The notes under the pieces were generated by a model, which ran no database searches, had not been told where the DNA came from, and worked only from the letters and a program-made list of their open reading frames with translations. The position numbers were made by a program, and so were the translations under genes. Positions 26,324 to 34,086 of a DNA stretch of 64,000 nucleotides are shown here, in pieces. The stretch covers positions 42,824-106,823 of the forward strand of contig JAFSCF010000011.1 in the NCBI GenBank assembly GCA_017436905.1, read 5' to 3'. Origin of the DNA: Clostridia bacterium. GTDB taxonomy: Bacteria; Bacillota; Clostridia; UMGS1810. Each line of letters opens with the position of its first letter. Position 1 is the stretch's first letter.

Positions 26324-27127
26324 GTGAGTATATTTAATAACAAAACAAATTCTCCTGATAAGTGCACCTGTAAAAAGTGCGGAGTAGAGGTTGAATCCTC
26401 TGTTCTTAGCCAAAGCGCATATATCTGCCCCGAATGTGGCACATATATGCGCATGGGTGCGCTACAAAGGTTGGAACTTATTGCAGACAACAAGAGTTTT
26501 AAAGAGATGGATAAATCAATGAAAAGCAAAAACCCATTGAATTTCCCTGATTATAATGATAAAATAGAAAAAGCGATGACTGCCAGCGGATTAAACGAGG
26601 GCGTTATCTGCGGAACAGCTAAAGTAGACGGCAATCCCTGCGCAATTTTTATTATGGACTCTAACTTTATGATGGGCTCTATGGGCAGCGTAGTGGGTGA
26701 AAAGATCACTCGTCTTTTTGAAAAGGCTACCGAGAAAAATCTTCCCGTTGTAGGCTTTTGCACATCGGGCGGCGCCAGAATGCAAGAGGGCATCTACTCA
26801 CTTATGCAGATGGCAAAGGTAAGCGGTGCGGTTAAACGCCACAGCGACAGCGGCAATCTGTATATTGCAGTTTTAACCGACCCCACCACAGGCGGCGTTA
26901 CGGCAAGTTTTGCAATGCTTGGCGACATCATTATGGCAGAGCCTAAAGCGTTAATAGGTTTTGCAGGCGCCAGAGTTATCGAACAGACCACGGGCAAAAA
27001 ACTCCCCGACGGATTTCAACGTGCAGAGTTTATGCTTGAACATGGCTTTATAGACATTATTGAAGAGCGACCGAGATTAAAATATACAATCTCAAAACTC
27101 CTTAAAATGCATAGCCACGTAGAATGA
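26324..27127 (+). CDS. accD: Acetyl-CoA carboxylase carboxyltransferase subunit beta
   Basis: 267 residues. An N-terminal zinc ribbon with two CxxC pairs (CTCKKCGVEVESS, YICPECGTYMRMGA) is followed by the crotonase-fold carboxyltransferase domain with GFCTSGGARMQEGIYSLMQM and GGVTASFAMLGDI. With AccA it moves carboxyl from biotin to acetyl-CoA. GTG start at 26324 after GGAGGATAT. Confidence 0.96.
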   Translation: MSIFNNKTNSPDKCTCKKCGVEVESSVLSQSAYICPECGTYMRMGALQRLELIADNKSFKEMDKSMKSKNPLNFPDYNDKIEKAMTASGLNEGVICGTAKVDGNPCAIFIMDSNFMMGSMGSVVGEKITRLFEKATEKNLPVVGFCTSGGARMQEGIYSLMQMAKVSGAVKRHSDSGNLYIAVLTDPTTGGVTASFAMLGDIIMAEPKALIGFAGARVIEQTTGKKLPDGFQRAEFMLEHGFIDIIEERPRLKYTISKLLKMHSHVE

Positions 27128-27145
27128 AAGGTCGGGTGATGATTG

Positions 27146-27934
27146 ATGTCGGACAAAATTAAACCGTATGAAAGAGTACAGGCTGCAAGAAGCAACGCAA
27201 GACCTTCCGGCGGCTACTATCTTAAAAGAATGATAGATAATTTCGTGGAACTCCACGGCGACAGACGCTATGGAGAAGACGGCGCTATAGTTGGAGGAGT
27301 AGGCTTTTTAAACGGCAGACCAGTTACAGCGATTGCTATGGAACGCGGTGCAACTATAGAAGAACGTATGCAGCGCCATTTTGGTTGCCCTACGCCTGAA
27401 GGTTACAGAAAGGCGCTCCGCCTTATGAAGCAGGCAGAAAAGTTTAAACGCCCCGTTATATGCTTTATAGGTTGTTCGGGCGCATACTGCGGCGTAGATG
27501 CGGAAGAGCGTGGTCAGGGTGAGGCAATCGCTGAAAACCTTTTTGAAATGATGGGGCTTAAAGTTCCCGTGATTTCTGTTGTAGTGGGCGAGGGCGGTTC
27601 AGGCGGTGCGCTGGCGCTTGGCGTTGGTGATACTGTTGTAATGCTTGAAAATGCTGTCTACTCGGTAATCTCTCCCGAAGGCTGTGCGTCAATTTTGTGG
27701 AAAGATTCTGCAAAAGCGGCAGACGCAGCGGAAGCACTTAAACTTACTGCGTACGATTTGAATAAATTCGGCGCTATAGAGAAGGTTATTGAAGAAAAAG
27801 GCAAAACATCAGAAGAAATCTGCGATGACCTTAAAGAATTTATAGTAAAAGAACTTGATGCAAAACGTAAAAAATCCACCAAGGATTTACTTGACGAAAG
27901 ATATAATAAATTCCGCAAGATGGGTGTATATTAA
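27146..27934 (+). CDS. accA: Acetyl-CoA carboxylase carboxyltransferase subunit alpha
   Basis: 262 residues. Partner of AccD. The carboxyltransferase motifs are FVELHGDRRYGEDGAIVGG, CFIGCSGAYCGVDAEERGQ and VVGEGGSGGALALGVGD, with the late SPEGCASILWKD. ATG at 27146 is preferred over the adjacent TTG at 27143. The biotin carrier (AccB) and biotin carboxylase (AccC) needed for a working enzyme are not in this window. Confidence 0.96.
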   Translation: MSDKIKPYERVQAARSNARPSGGYYLKRMIDNFVELHGDRRYGEDGAIVGGVGFLNGRPVTAIAMERGATIEERMQRHFGCPTPEGYRKALRLMKQAEKFKRPVICFIGCSGAYCGVDAEERGQGEAIAENLFEMMGLKVPVISVVVGEGGSGGALALGVGDTVVMLENAVYSVISPEGCASILWKDSAKAADAAEALKLTAYDLNKFGAIEKVIEEKGKTSEEICDDLKEFIVKELDAKRKKSTKDLLDERYNKFRKMGVY

Positions 27935-27936
27935 TT

Positions 27937-28644
27937 ATGTTTATAAAAGAATATGAGTTCCGCTACGGTGACCTTGACAAAAATGGAAACATAAAAATCA
28001 GCGCAATTCTTGATGTTTTGCAGGATGTTGCAATCAGACATTCGTCTTCTGTTGGCTACGACAATGCAAAACTTAGCGAACTTAAAATTGCGTGGCTGCT
28101 TGAGGGGTGGCGTGTGCGTTTTGTAGCACCGCTTGATGGTAGTAGCAATATAACTGTTAAAACAGGCATTATGAATCTTAAATCGTGCGAATCGGAGCGT
28201 TTGTATGAAGTGTGGCAGAACGATGAACTTAAAGTGCTGGCAACTGCTGACTGGTTCACTGTTAATACAGAAAAAATGCGTATAACACGAATTCCTGCTG
28301 AATGTATAGATGCGTTCGACAAGGTTGACGAGGCGGACAACGGTTTGCCTTTTGAGAGGTTTAAACCCGAAGCAGAGATTGATGTTATAGATACACGTGT
28401 TGTTGAAAATCGTGATCTTGATACAAATTATCATCTTAACAATGTTAAATCAGCAGAGATTGTCTTTAACTATCTGCCTGATGATTTTTGTCCTACGGAA
28501 TTTACTGTGCGCTACCGCAAAGAACTTAAAAAAGGTGAACAGATAGATATATGCCACAAAACTATTGATGGTGGGCTTTGCTATGAAATTAAAAACAGTA
28601 GTGGTGAGGCTTGTGTAATGGTGCGAATTTTTAACAAGGAGTAA
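27937..28644 (+). CDS. Acyl-ACP thioesterase
   Basis: 235 residues forming two hotdog domains, of the bacterial acyl-ACP thioesterase family related to plant FatA/FatB. The N-terminal half has GDLDKNGNIKISAILDVLQD; the second half carries the active-site Asn/His motif DLDTNYHLNNVKSAEI. It hydrolyses acyl-ACP to free fatty acid, ending or tuning chain length. It starts two bases after accA and is clearly in the operon. It lies beside a DegV protein that may bind the released acid. Confidence 0.88.
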   Translation: MFIKEYEFRYGDLDKNGNIKISAILDVLQDVAIRHSSSVGYDNAKLSELKIAWLLEGWRVRFVAPLDGSSNITVKTGIMNLKSCESERLYEVWQNDELKVLATADWFTVNTEKMRITRIPAECIDAFDKVDEADNGLPFERFKPEAEIDVIDTRVVENRDLDTNYHLNNVKSAEIVFNYLPDDFCPTEFTVRYRKELKKGEQIDICHKTIDGGLCYEIKNSSGEACVMVRIFNKE

Positions 28645-28648
28645 ATTA

Positions 28649-29494
28649 ATGGTACGTATAATCACGGATTCAGCGGCTGATTTTGAGCCTGATGAACTTT
28701 TGGATAAAAATATTGTGTGTATCCCTATGAAGATAAACTTCGGTGGCGAAGAATACACAGAAAATATTAATTTAACAAAAACACAGTTTTATGAAATGCT
28801 TGAAAGCGGAGATGATTTCCCCAAAACATCTCAGCCTGCTCCGTATGATTTTGAGAAGATTTTAGAAGGTGCAAAATCTGCCGGCGACGATGCAGTGATA
28901 ATTACGATTTCGTCAGCGTTGAGCGGAACTTATCAGAATGCTTGTCTTGTTAAAAATATGCTTGAGTATGATAATTGCTATATTGTAGACGGGCTGAGCG
29001 CAACTGCGGGGCAGAGAGTTCTTGTAGAGCACGCAGTTAAAATGCGTGATGAGGGCAAATCGGCTGTTGAAATATCCGAGGAAATCACAAAACTCCGTAG
29101 TAGAGTTGAGATTTACGCTTGTATAGATACTTTGGAATATCTTTATAAAGGCGGGCGCATTTCGCATACGTCGTACACTGTAGGCTCTTTTGTAAATATT
29201 AAGCCTATGATAACGGTTTCACGTGAGGGCAGGGTGGAAGTTCCTGCAAAAGCACTCAGTATGCGAAAAGGTATTAAAAACATCTGTGCTCGTTTAGAAA
29301 AAGTAAAACCCGATAAGAACTATCCTGTGTATCTGGTGTATTCACACAATCGCAAAAATGCCGAACTTTTAGCAGAGGCTATGCGTGGCGCAGGATACAA
29401 AATCGATGACAGCCAACTTGTAAATATCGGTGCTACAATCGGTGCGCATATAGGCACTAATGCCTGCGGCGTGATTTATATATCCCAGGAATAA
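28649..29494 (+). CDS. DegV family fatty-acid-binding protein (FakB-like)
   Basis: 281-residue DegV protein. The opening VRIITDSAADFEPDELLDKN, the acyl-binding loop region TSQPAPYDFEKI and ITISSALSGTYQNA, and the motif YKGGRISH are family hallmarks. Known FakB proteins bind fatty acids and present them to the kinase FakA. Last gene of the fatty-acid operon, directly after a thioesterase, which fits capture of released acids. FakA (a DhaK-like kinase) is not seen here. Confidence 0.9.
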   Translation: MVRIITDSAADFEPDELLDKNIVCIPMKINFGGEEYTENINLTKTQFYEMLESGDDFPKTSQPAPYDFEKILEGAKSAGDDAVIITISSALSGTYQNACLVKNMLEYDNCYIVDGLSATAGQRVLVEHAVKMRDEGKSAVEISEEITKLRSRVEIYACIDTLEYLYKGGRISHTSYTVGSFVNIKPMITVSREGRVEVPAKALSMRKGIKNICARLEKVKPDKNYPVYLVYSHNRKNAELLAEAMRGAGYKIDDSQLVNIGATIGAHIGTNACGVIYISQE

Positions 29495-29496
29495 TC

Positions 29497-29522
29497 AAAA
29501 GCAGCCGAGAGGCTGCTTTTTT
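29497..29522 (+). terminator. Intrinsic terminator of the fatty acid operon
   Basis: AAAAGCAGCC and GGCTGCTTTT with loop GAGA and a T run, directly after degV. Confidence 0.92.
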
Positions 29523-29538
29523 GTTAACAATTTATCGC

Positions 29539-29567
29539 TTGACGGATATTGTTATATAAGATATAAT
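29539..29567 (+). promoter_or_regulatory. Promoter of the membrane-anchored protein gene
   Basis: TTGACG (29539-29544) and TATAAT (29562-29567), 17 bases apart, 37 bases before the ATG. Confidence 0.85.
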
Positions 29568-29603
29568 TGGCATAGATAAATGTTAATAAGTAGGTAGGTA
29601 ATT

Positions 29604-30245
29604 ATGAAAAAAGAAAAAATCACTAATTTTTCAGACTTTGTTTATTATTATAAGTGGCACGTTATAATTGCGGTTGTACTGGTTATTGTATTGGCTTCAA
29701 GTTTGCACAGTTGCGCTACAAAAGTTGAGGACGACCTTGTTGTAAGCGTGCTTATAAGCAATTATGCATCCGCAGATGCTTCTGAAAATATTGCTTCTGA
29801 TTTGTGCGCAGCAGGAATTATTCCTGATATAGATGGCGACGGCATCAGCAAAACACATGTTAATATCGTTACGCTGCCGTTGGAAACACAAACCGAGGCA
29901 GATGTTGCCGCAGGTTATCAGGCGATGATTGCCATGGCAGCAGACGATTCTATGCTGTTTTTGGTAGACGAAGATTTGCTTGAGATGTACGAGTCCCAGG
30001 GTGCTTTCGACGATATATCCGACAAGGCTGAAAAATATGGTTTTAGTGAAGAAGATGTATATATTGCCGAAGACGGAACTTTAATGGGATTAAGCCTTAA
30101 AGGTAATGAATATCTTGAAAGCAAAGGTATGGTTACCGATACTTTGTATGCATGCTTCAGACCTTTGCCTGAGGGTGAATTGGAAAGCGATATGATTGCC
30201 AAAATCAAGGCGGCAGATGATATTTTAGAGTTTATTATCAAATAA
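29604..30245 (+). CDS. Membrane-anchored extracytoplasmic protein of unknown function
   Basis: 213 residues: a short cytoplasmic start (KKEKITNFSDFVYYYKWH), one membrane helix at about 18-36 (VIIAVVLVIVLASSL), then an acidic external domain. The region LVVSVLISNYASADASENIA and the phrase DDSMLFLVDEDLLEMYESQG hint at a solute-binding-like alpha/beta fold, but I do not recognise a named family. It lies 28 bases upstream of the sigma factor gene with no terminator between, so it may share its transcript. Confidence 0.65.
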   Translation: MKKEKITNFSDFVYYYKWHVIIAVVLVIVLASSLHSCATKVEDDLVVSVLISNYASADASENIASDLCAAGIIPDIDGDGISKTHVNIVTLPLETQTEADVAAGYQAMIAMAADDSMLFLVDEDLLEMYESQGAFDDISDKAEKYGFSEEDVYIAEDGTLMGLSLKGNEYLESKGMVTDTLYACFRPLPEGELESDMIAKIKAADDILEFIIK

Positions 30246-30273
30246 TCACTCACGAATGGTTGGCGGTGACACA

Positions 30274-31023
30274 ATGGAGAAAAGCAAAAAATGCTTTAAC
30301 TGCGGAGAACAGGACGAAATTATTTGCCGGTATTGCCGTACAAAAGATATGGCACTCCGCGATAAAATATTTGAAAACTATCAGTATCTTGCACGGTTTA
30401 TCGCCAAGCGGTATATGAACAAAGGCATTGAGTACGATGACCTTTTTCAGGTGGCGTGTATGGGGCTTGTTCTTGCTATAGACAGATTTGACTGCGAACG
30501 AGGAGTAAAGTTTTCTACGTTTGCCATGCCTACCATTATGGGCGAGGTTAAAAGGTATTTCCGTGACAAAGGGTTTATTATAAAATTACCCCGAAAACTT
30601 TACGAGGTTTTCCGCAAGGCAGACAGAATACGTATGATTCATGAGCAGCAGCAGGGAACTATTCCTACAGTTGACGAAATAGCCTCTGCACTTAAAATCG
30701 CCGATAAAGATGTAGCGGAATCTCTGCGATATGCTGATATTGTGAATATGCGTTCTTTAGAGGATACTGTTTACAACAGTGATACAGGCCTTTCGCAGAT
30801 AATAGGTGTGGAAGAAGACAGTTTTTTAATGATTGAAAATCAGGACTTTCTTTGCGAGAGTATGCGCAAACTTACGCCTGACGAAAAACGCCTTATTTTT
30901 GACAGATACTATAAAGGCAAAAGCCAGAAAGAAGTCGCGGGAAGGCTTGGCGTTTCGCAGATGCAGGTATCGAGGCTTGAAAGAAAAGTGCTTGAAAAAC
31001 TTAAATCTATGTATGTACATTAA
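30274..31023 (+). CDS. SigF/SigG/SigB-type sigma factor with N-terminal CxxC pairs
   Basis: 249-residue sigma-70 family protein. Region 2 reads YLARFIAKRYMNKGIEYDDL, then FQVACMGLVLAIDRFD and FSTFAMPTIMGEVKRYFRDK, the signature of the SigB/F/G group. A region 3 helix and a region 4 helix-turn-helix (SQKEVAGRLGVSQMQVSRLE) complete it. Unusually the N-terminus has CFNCGEQDEIICRYCRTKD, two CxxC pairs that could bind zinc. No anti-sigma genes (spoIIAA/AB) are adjacent, so it is not a canonical sigF operon. ATG at 30274 follows GGCGGTGA. The downstream SpoIIQ-like gene suggests a forespore role, but this is inference. Confidence 0.8.
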   Translation: MEKSKKCFNCGEQDEIICRYCRTKDMALRDKIFENYQYLARFIAKRYMNKGIEYDDLFQVACMGLVLAIDRFDCERGVKFSTFAMPTIMGEVKRYFRDKGFIIKLPRKLYEVFRKADRIRMIHEQQQGTIPTVDEIASALKIADKDVAESLRYADIVNMRSLEDTVYNSDTGLSQIIGVEEDSFLMIENQDFLCESMRKLTPDEKRLIFDRYYKGKSQKEVAGRLGVSQMQVSRLERKVLEKLKSMYVH

Positions 31024-31040
31024 AGCAGAGTTATTAAGAT

Positions 31041-31096
31041 AAAAAAGGATATATTTTCGCCTGAGTATATTTGTGCAAAAATATATCCTTTTTTTA
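31041..31096. repeat. Conserved-loop hairpin C4 (also a two-way terminator)
   Basis: A 20-bp stem (AAAAAAGGATATATTTTCGC with its complement at 31075-31096, one mismatch) closes loop CTGAGTATATTTGT (31061-31074). It lies between convergent genes and is flanked by A and T runs, so it can terminate both transcripts. Confidence 0.8.
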
Positions 31097-31103
31097 TATT
31101 ATA

Positions 31104-31850
31104 CTATTCGAAATATTCTTCAGGGTTTACGCTTCTGCCGTCTTTTATAACCTCAAAGTGCAGATGTGCCTCGTCTGCAATTTCAAACTCGGCAGTATCA
31201 CCCACCACGCCAATTGCCGCGCCCGATTCTATGGCCTGACCAACACTTACCATTTCGGTTGATGCAAGGTTGGAATATTTTGTTGAAAGACCGTTGCCGT
31301 GGTCAATTATTATGCTTACTCCGCAGGCGGTGTCTGTGTAACATTCGCTTACCTCGCCCGTTGCAGATGCTATAACAGTTGTGCCGATTGGGGCGGATAT
31401 ATCAACACCTTTGTGCAAACGCCAATCCTCCATTGTTTTTGAGTAGGAAAGTTCGGTGTCGCTGTGTTTTTTAAAAATATCGCCACCGACGGGTGGTATA
31501 AGGCTGGTTATGGGTGCTACGGCAGGTGTGGCTTCTTCTTCAATAACATCTGTTACGGGCAGAACATCGTCGCTTTGCCATTGCCCTTCTTCCACTGTGG
31601 GAAGAGTGGGTTCTGTTTCAGGAACGACTTCGGGGATTGATGCCACATGAATCGGTATCTGCTCAGGTATGGTTGACGCCACCTGCGGCGGTTGGGTTTC
31701 GAGTTTGTCAATAGCGTCGTTGCGTGTACGCATTATATGCGCAGTAGTGCCAACGGTGACTATAGCCACAAACAGTATTGTGTAAAAAATACCGCCGCCT
31801 TTTGACTTGTTTTCTTTGCTGTTAGCGGTTTTAAGTATGATTTTCTTCAT
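31104..31850 (-). CDS. SpoIIQ-like LytM/M23 peptidase
   Basis: 248 residues with an N-terminal membrane helix (about residues 21-38, IFYTILFVAIVTVGTTAHIM), an acidic Pro/Glu-rich linker and a C-terminal M23 domain. Zinc ligands are intact: His and Asp in RLHKGVDISAP, and HLHFEV near the end. YSKTMEDWRLHKGVDI resembles SpoIIQ, the forespore protein that pairs with SpoIIIAH across the engulfment space. Clostridial SpoIIQ, unlike that of Bacillus, keeps the catalytic histidine, as here. The start follows GGAGGTG. The neighbouring spoVM and sigma gene support a sporulation role. Confidence 0.78.
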   Translation of the reverse strand: MKKIILKTANSKENKSKGGGIFYTILFVAIVTVGTTAHIMRTRNDAIDKLETQPPQVASTIPEQIPIHVASIPEVVPETEPTLPTVEEGQWQSDDVLPVTDVIEEEATPAVAPITSLIPPVGGDIFKKHSDTELSYSKTMEDWRLHKGVDISAPIGTTVIASATGEVSECYTDTACGVSIIIDHGNGLSTKYSNLASTEMVSVGQAIESGAAIGVVGDTAEFEIADEAHLHFEVIKDGRSVNPEEYFE

Positions 31851-31954
31851 CGGAAAACACCTCCGTCAGTATTATTGCCTCAATTTGCCATTTTATACAC
31901 ACCGCACCAAATGATGCGCTTTTGCATAAGATAATAAGCAAAGGAGGTATGAAT

Positions 31955-32035
31955 ATGAAAGTTGTTGTTTGGAAAGCGCCGAAATTCTGGCGAAGAATAT
32001 TAAAGAGTATTTTTAAAATACATAACGATGATTAA
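31955..32035 (+). CDS. spoVM: Stage V sporulation protein SpoVM
   Basis: A 26-residue open frame, MKVVVWKAPKFWRRILKSIF followed by KIHNDD, with a perfect AAGGAGG seven bases before its ATG. Length, the KxPKF segment, the amphipathic basic helix and the acidic end match SpoVM, which in Bacillus senses the positive curvature of the forespore membrane and anchors SpoIVA for coat assembly. It is divergent from the SpoIIQ-like gene and followed by its own terminator. Too short for ordinary gene callers, it is easily missed. Confidence 0.85.
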   Translation: MKVVVWKAPKFWRRILKSIFKIHNDD

Positions 32036-32045
32036 AAGTTATAAA

Positions 32046-32079
32046 AGCCACGCTTCTGTTTGACAGAAGCGTGGCTCTT
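32046..32079 (+). terminator. Intrinsic terminator of spoVM
   Basis: AGCCACGCTTCTG and CAGAAGCGTGGCT form a perfect 13-bp stem with a 5-base loop, followed by CTTG; the T run is weak. Confidence 0.7.
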
Positions 32080-32125
32080 GTAGTATACTTAAAAAATAGA
32101 AATATAGAATTAGAGGTTTGTTAAT

Positions 32126-33139
32126 ATGAGCAAAAAAACAGGTATCATCGGATGTTTTGACGGCAATGGTGCGGCTAAAACAAACATTTTTTATGAACAA
32201 CTGAAAAAACGCGGCTTTGATGATGTTCGGTGTGTAGATATTGGCTGCGGAACTTCGTATAAAGTTTCTGTAATGCTTGATATATTTAAATGCATAAAGT
32301 ATTGCGAGATTATAGTTGTTTTTTCAGATTGCTTAAAATATCTTCCTATTATTTGCTTTGTGAAAAAGATTTTTAAAAAGCGTATATATAACAATATTAT
32401 CGGCGGAGATTTTGCTCAAAAATTAAAGGGAAACAGCAAGTATATCAAATATTTAAATGAACTTGATGCTAACTGGGTAGAATTTTCAAAACTGGCGAAA
32501 GACCTTACGGCACTTGGCATATTAAACTGTGATGTTATTTCTAATTTCAAAGAGGTCAATATCAAAAATGCGCTTGAGAAGGTAAGCGAAAATGGAAATA
32601 ATAAGTTTTGTATGTCAGGCGGAATTACGGCTGAAAGCGGTATTGCAGATGCGATAGACGCAGTTTTAAAATATAACTGTGATAACCAAGAAAAAATCAG
32701 GGTTGAAATATGGGGCGATATTGACGATGATTATAAAGAAGAGTTTGAATCGCTTATCAAACATGATTGTGTTGAATATATGGGGTGCGCAGATTCAGAT
32801 AAAATAACAGATGCAATTACAGATAATATAGCCATGCTGTTTCCGTCGAAAAAGCAGAGCGAGGGATTTTCGCTTTCTCTGATAGATGCATACGCTGCAG
32901 CTGTCCCTATAATTGCAAGCGATGTTGGTGCCAACAGCGAGGTTATAAGAAATTTTGAAACGGGTTGGGTTTACCCTGATGATAACGCAAAAACGCTTTA
33001 TGAAAGTATCAAATGGGCGATGGAGCATAAGCAGGAAATGTCTGCGATGAGAAGAAATTGCCTGCTTTTGTCTACAAGGTACAAACCCGATTTTGTTATG
33101 CGCAGGTTGGTAGATAAATATTTTAAAGATTTGAAATGA
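32126..33139 (+). CDS. Glycosyltransferase (GT4-like)
   Basis: 337 residues. The C-terminal half resembles group 1/GT4 glycosyltransferases: MGCADSDKITDAI, then SEGFSLSLIDAYAAAVPIIA followed by SDVGANSEVI, with the E-x7-E-like arrangement (SEGFSLSLIDA) and a C-terminal helix. The N-terminal acceptor domain is short and diverged and contains a hydrophobic patch (LKYLPIICFVKKIF) that could touch the membrane. Coding sequence is clearly more AT-rich than its neighbours, suggesting acquisition. Donor and acceptor unknown. Its gene ends in a conserved-loop hairpin. Confidence 0.75.
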   Translation: MSKKTGIIGCFDGNGAAKTNIFYEQLKKRGFDDVRCVDIGCGTSYKVSVMLDIFKCIKYCEIIVVFSDCLKYLPIICFVKKIFKKRIYNNIIGGDFAQKLKGNSKYIKYLNELDANWVEFSKLAKDLTALGILNCDVISNFKEVNIKNALEKVSENGNNKFCMSGGITAESGIADAIDAVLKYNCDNQEKIRVEIWGDIDDDYKEEFESLIKHDCVEYMGCADSDKITDAITDNIAMLFPSKKQSEGFSLSLIDAYAAAVPIIASDVGANSEVIRNFETGWVYPDDNAKTLYESIKWAMEHKQEMSAMRRNCLLLSTRYKPDFVMRRLVDKYFKDLK

Positions 33140-33152
33140 TATCAGAACAACT

Positions 33153-33208
33153 AAAAAGGTCTATATTTTTTGCCTGAGTATATTTATGCAAAAAATATAG
33201 ACCTTTTT
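33153..33208. repeat. Conserved-loop hairpin C5 (also a two-way terminator)
   Basis: A perfect 21-bp stem (33153-33173 with 33188-33208) closes the exact consensus loop CTGAGTATATTTAT (33174-33187). It lies 13 bases past the glycosyltransferase stop and about 75 bases past that of rpmB (convergent). Confidence 0.82.
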
Positions 33209-33282
33209 AATGATAATACTAAACAATTTACATAACAAAAACCTTACACTGACGGGAATGATTTTGTGTTCAAACTAAATCA

Positions 33283-33468
33283 TTATGCCTGCTGAGATTT
33301 GTATGTGCGCAAGCATCTGCTGCAAATCTTCATAGTTTTGGGAGTACCGTTAACGGTAGCTTTCACAGTTCTGATATTGGGCTTCCATGTTCTGTTGGTA
33401 CGTCTGTGAGAGTGGCTCATTTTAATACCAAACACTACACCTTTTCCGCAAATTTCGCATTTTGCCAT
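33283..33468 (-). CDS. rpmB: 50S ribosomal protein L28
   Basis: 61 residues, MAKCEICGKGVVFGIKMSHS then HRRTNRTWKPNIRTV. It carries two CxxC pairs (CEIC near the start, CSRC near the end), so it is the zinc-binding form. ATG at 33468 follows AGGAGGTG. A much longer frame extends upstream but has no support. Divergent from rpsF; the 303-base gap between them holds the rpsF promoter and leader. Confidence 0.97.
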   Translation of the reverse strand: MAKCEICGKGVVFGIKMSHSHRRTNRTWKPNIRTVKATVNGTPKTMKICSRCLRTYKSQQA

Positions 33469-33662
33469 ATATGAAACACCTCCTGTTAAATCAATCCAAA
33501 TAGATACGAATAGTATTATAACAGAAAACTTTTCAAAATGCAAGCATTTTTTTCTTATCTTGCAAAAAGCCGTGATTTTTCTTAAAAATTGCAAAAAACA
33601 CCATAAAAAGCCTATATAAATTGTACGTTTGTAATGAAAAATTACGCTAAAAATAAAAAATG

Positions 33663-33691
33663 TTGACAAAGATGCGTTCTTATAGTACAAT
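33663..33691 (+). promoter_or_regulatory. Promoter of rpsF-ssb-rpsR
   Basis: TTGACA (33663-33668) and TACAAT (33686-33691), 17 bases apart, 80 bases upstream of rpsF. Confidence 0.88.
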
Positions 33692-33697
33692 AAAAAG

Positions 33698-33760
33698 GCT
33701 GATTTGGTATCAGCTTCCTTGCTCTTTGCATACGGCAAAGGGCCATAAGTCCGGGAGGAG
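33698..33760 (+). promoter_or_regulatory. rpsF leader, candidate S6:S18 autoregulatory element
   Basis: The transcript leader folds as GCTGAT/ATCAGC and GCTCTTTGC/GCAAAGGGC hairpins followed by TCCGGGAGGAGG, which merges a CCG with the ribosome-binding site. Known rpsF leaders bind the S6:S18 complex through a conserved CCG; the operon here (rpsF-ssb-rpsR) encodes both proteins. Match to the published motif is by eye only. Confidence 0.5.
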
Positions 33761-33771
33761 GTGACTATATA

Positions 33772-34068
33772 ATGGAAAACGTAATTAACAAGTATGAGAC
33801 GATTTTCGTTATCGACACAACAGTAGGTGAGGAAGTAACAACTTCTTTGGTAGCGAAATTCAAAGACCTCATTGCCGCTAACGGCACAGTTGATAACGTA
33901 GACGAGTGGGGCAAACGCAGACTCGCTTACGAAATCGACCATAAGAGAGAGGGTTACTACACCCTTATCGAGTTCTCTTCGCAGGCAGAGTTCATCGCTG
34001 AACTTGAGCGTGTGTACGGTATCACTGACGGTATCATCAGAAGTATCGTAATCAGAAAAGAGCAGTAA
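33772..34068 (+). CDS. rpsF: 30S ribosomal protein S6
   Basis: 98 residues, opening YETIFVIDTTVGEE and ending DGIIRSIVIRKEQ, standard S6. It binds S18 in the platform of the small subunit. GGAGGAGGTG precedes the ATG. First gene of the rpsF-ssb-rpsR operon. Confidence 0.97.
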   Translation: MENVINKYETIFVIDTTVGEEVTTSLVAKFKDLIAANGTVDNVDEWGKRRLAYEIDHKREGYYTLIEFSSQAEFIAELERVYGITDGIIRSIVIRKEQ

Positions 34069-34086
34069 TTTAGGAGAGGTTTAAAA

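Noticed and set aside
33283..33942. A 219-residue minus-strand frame over rpmB
   Set aside because: Only the last 61 codons match L28, behind a proper AGGAGGTG. The upstream part covers the rpsF promoter and leader and looks non-coding.
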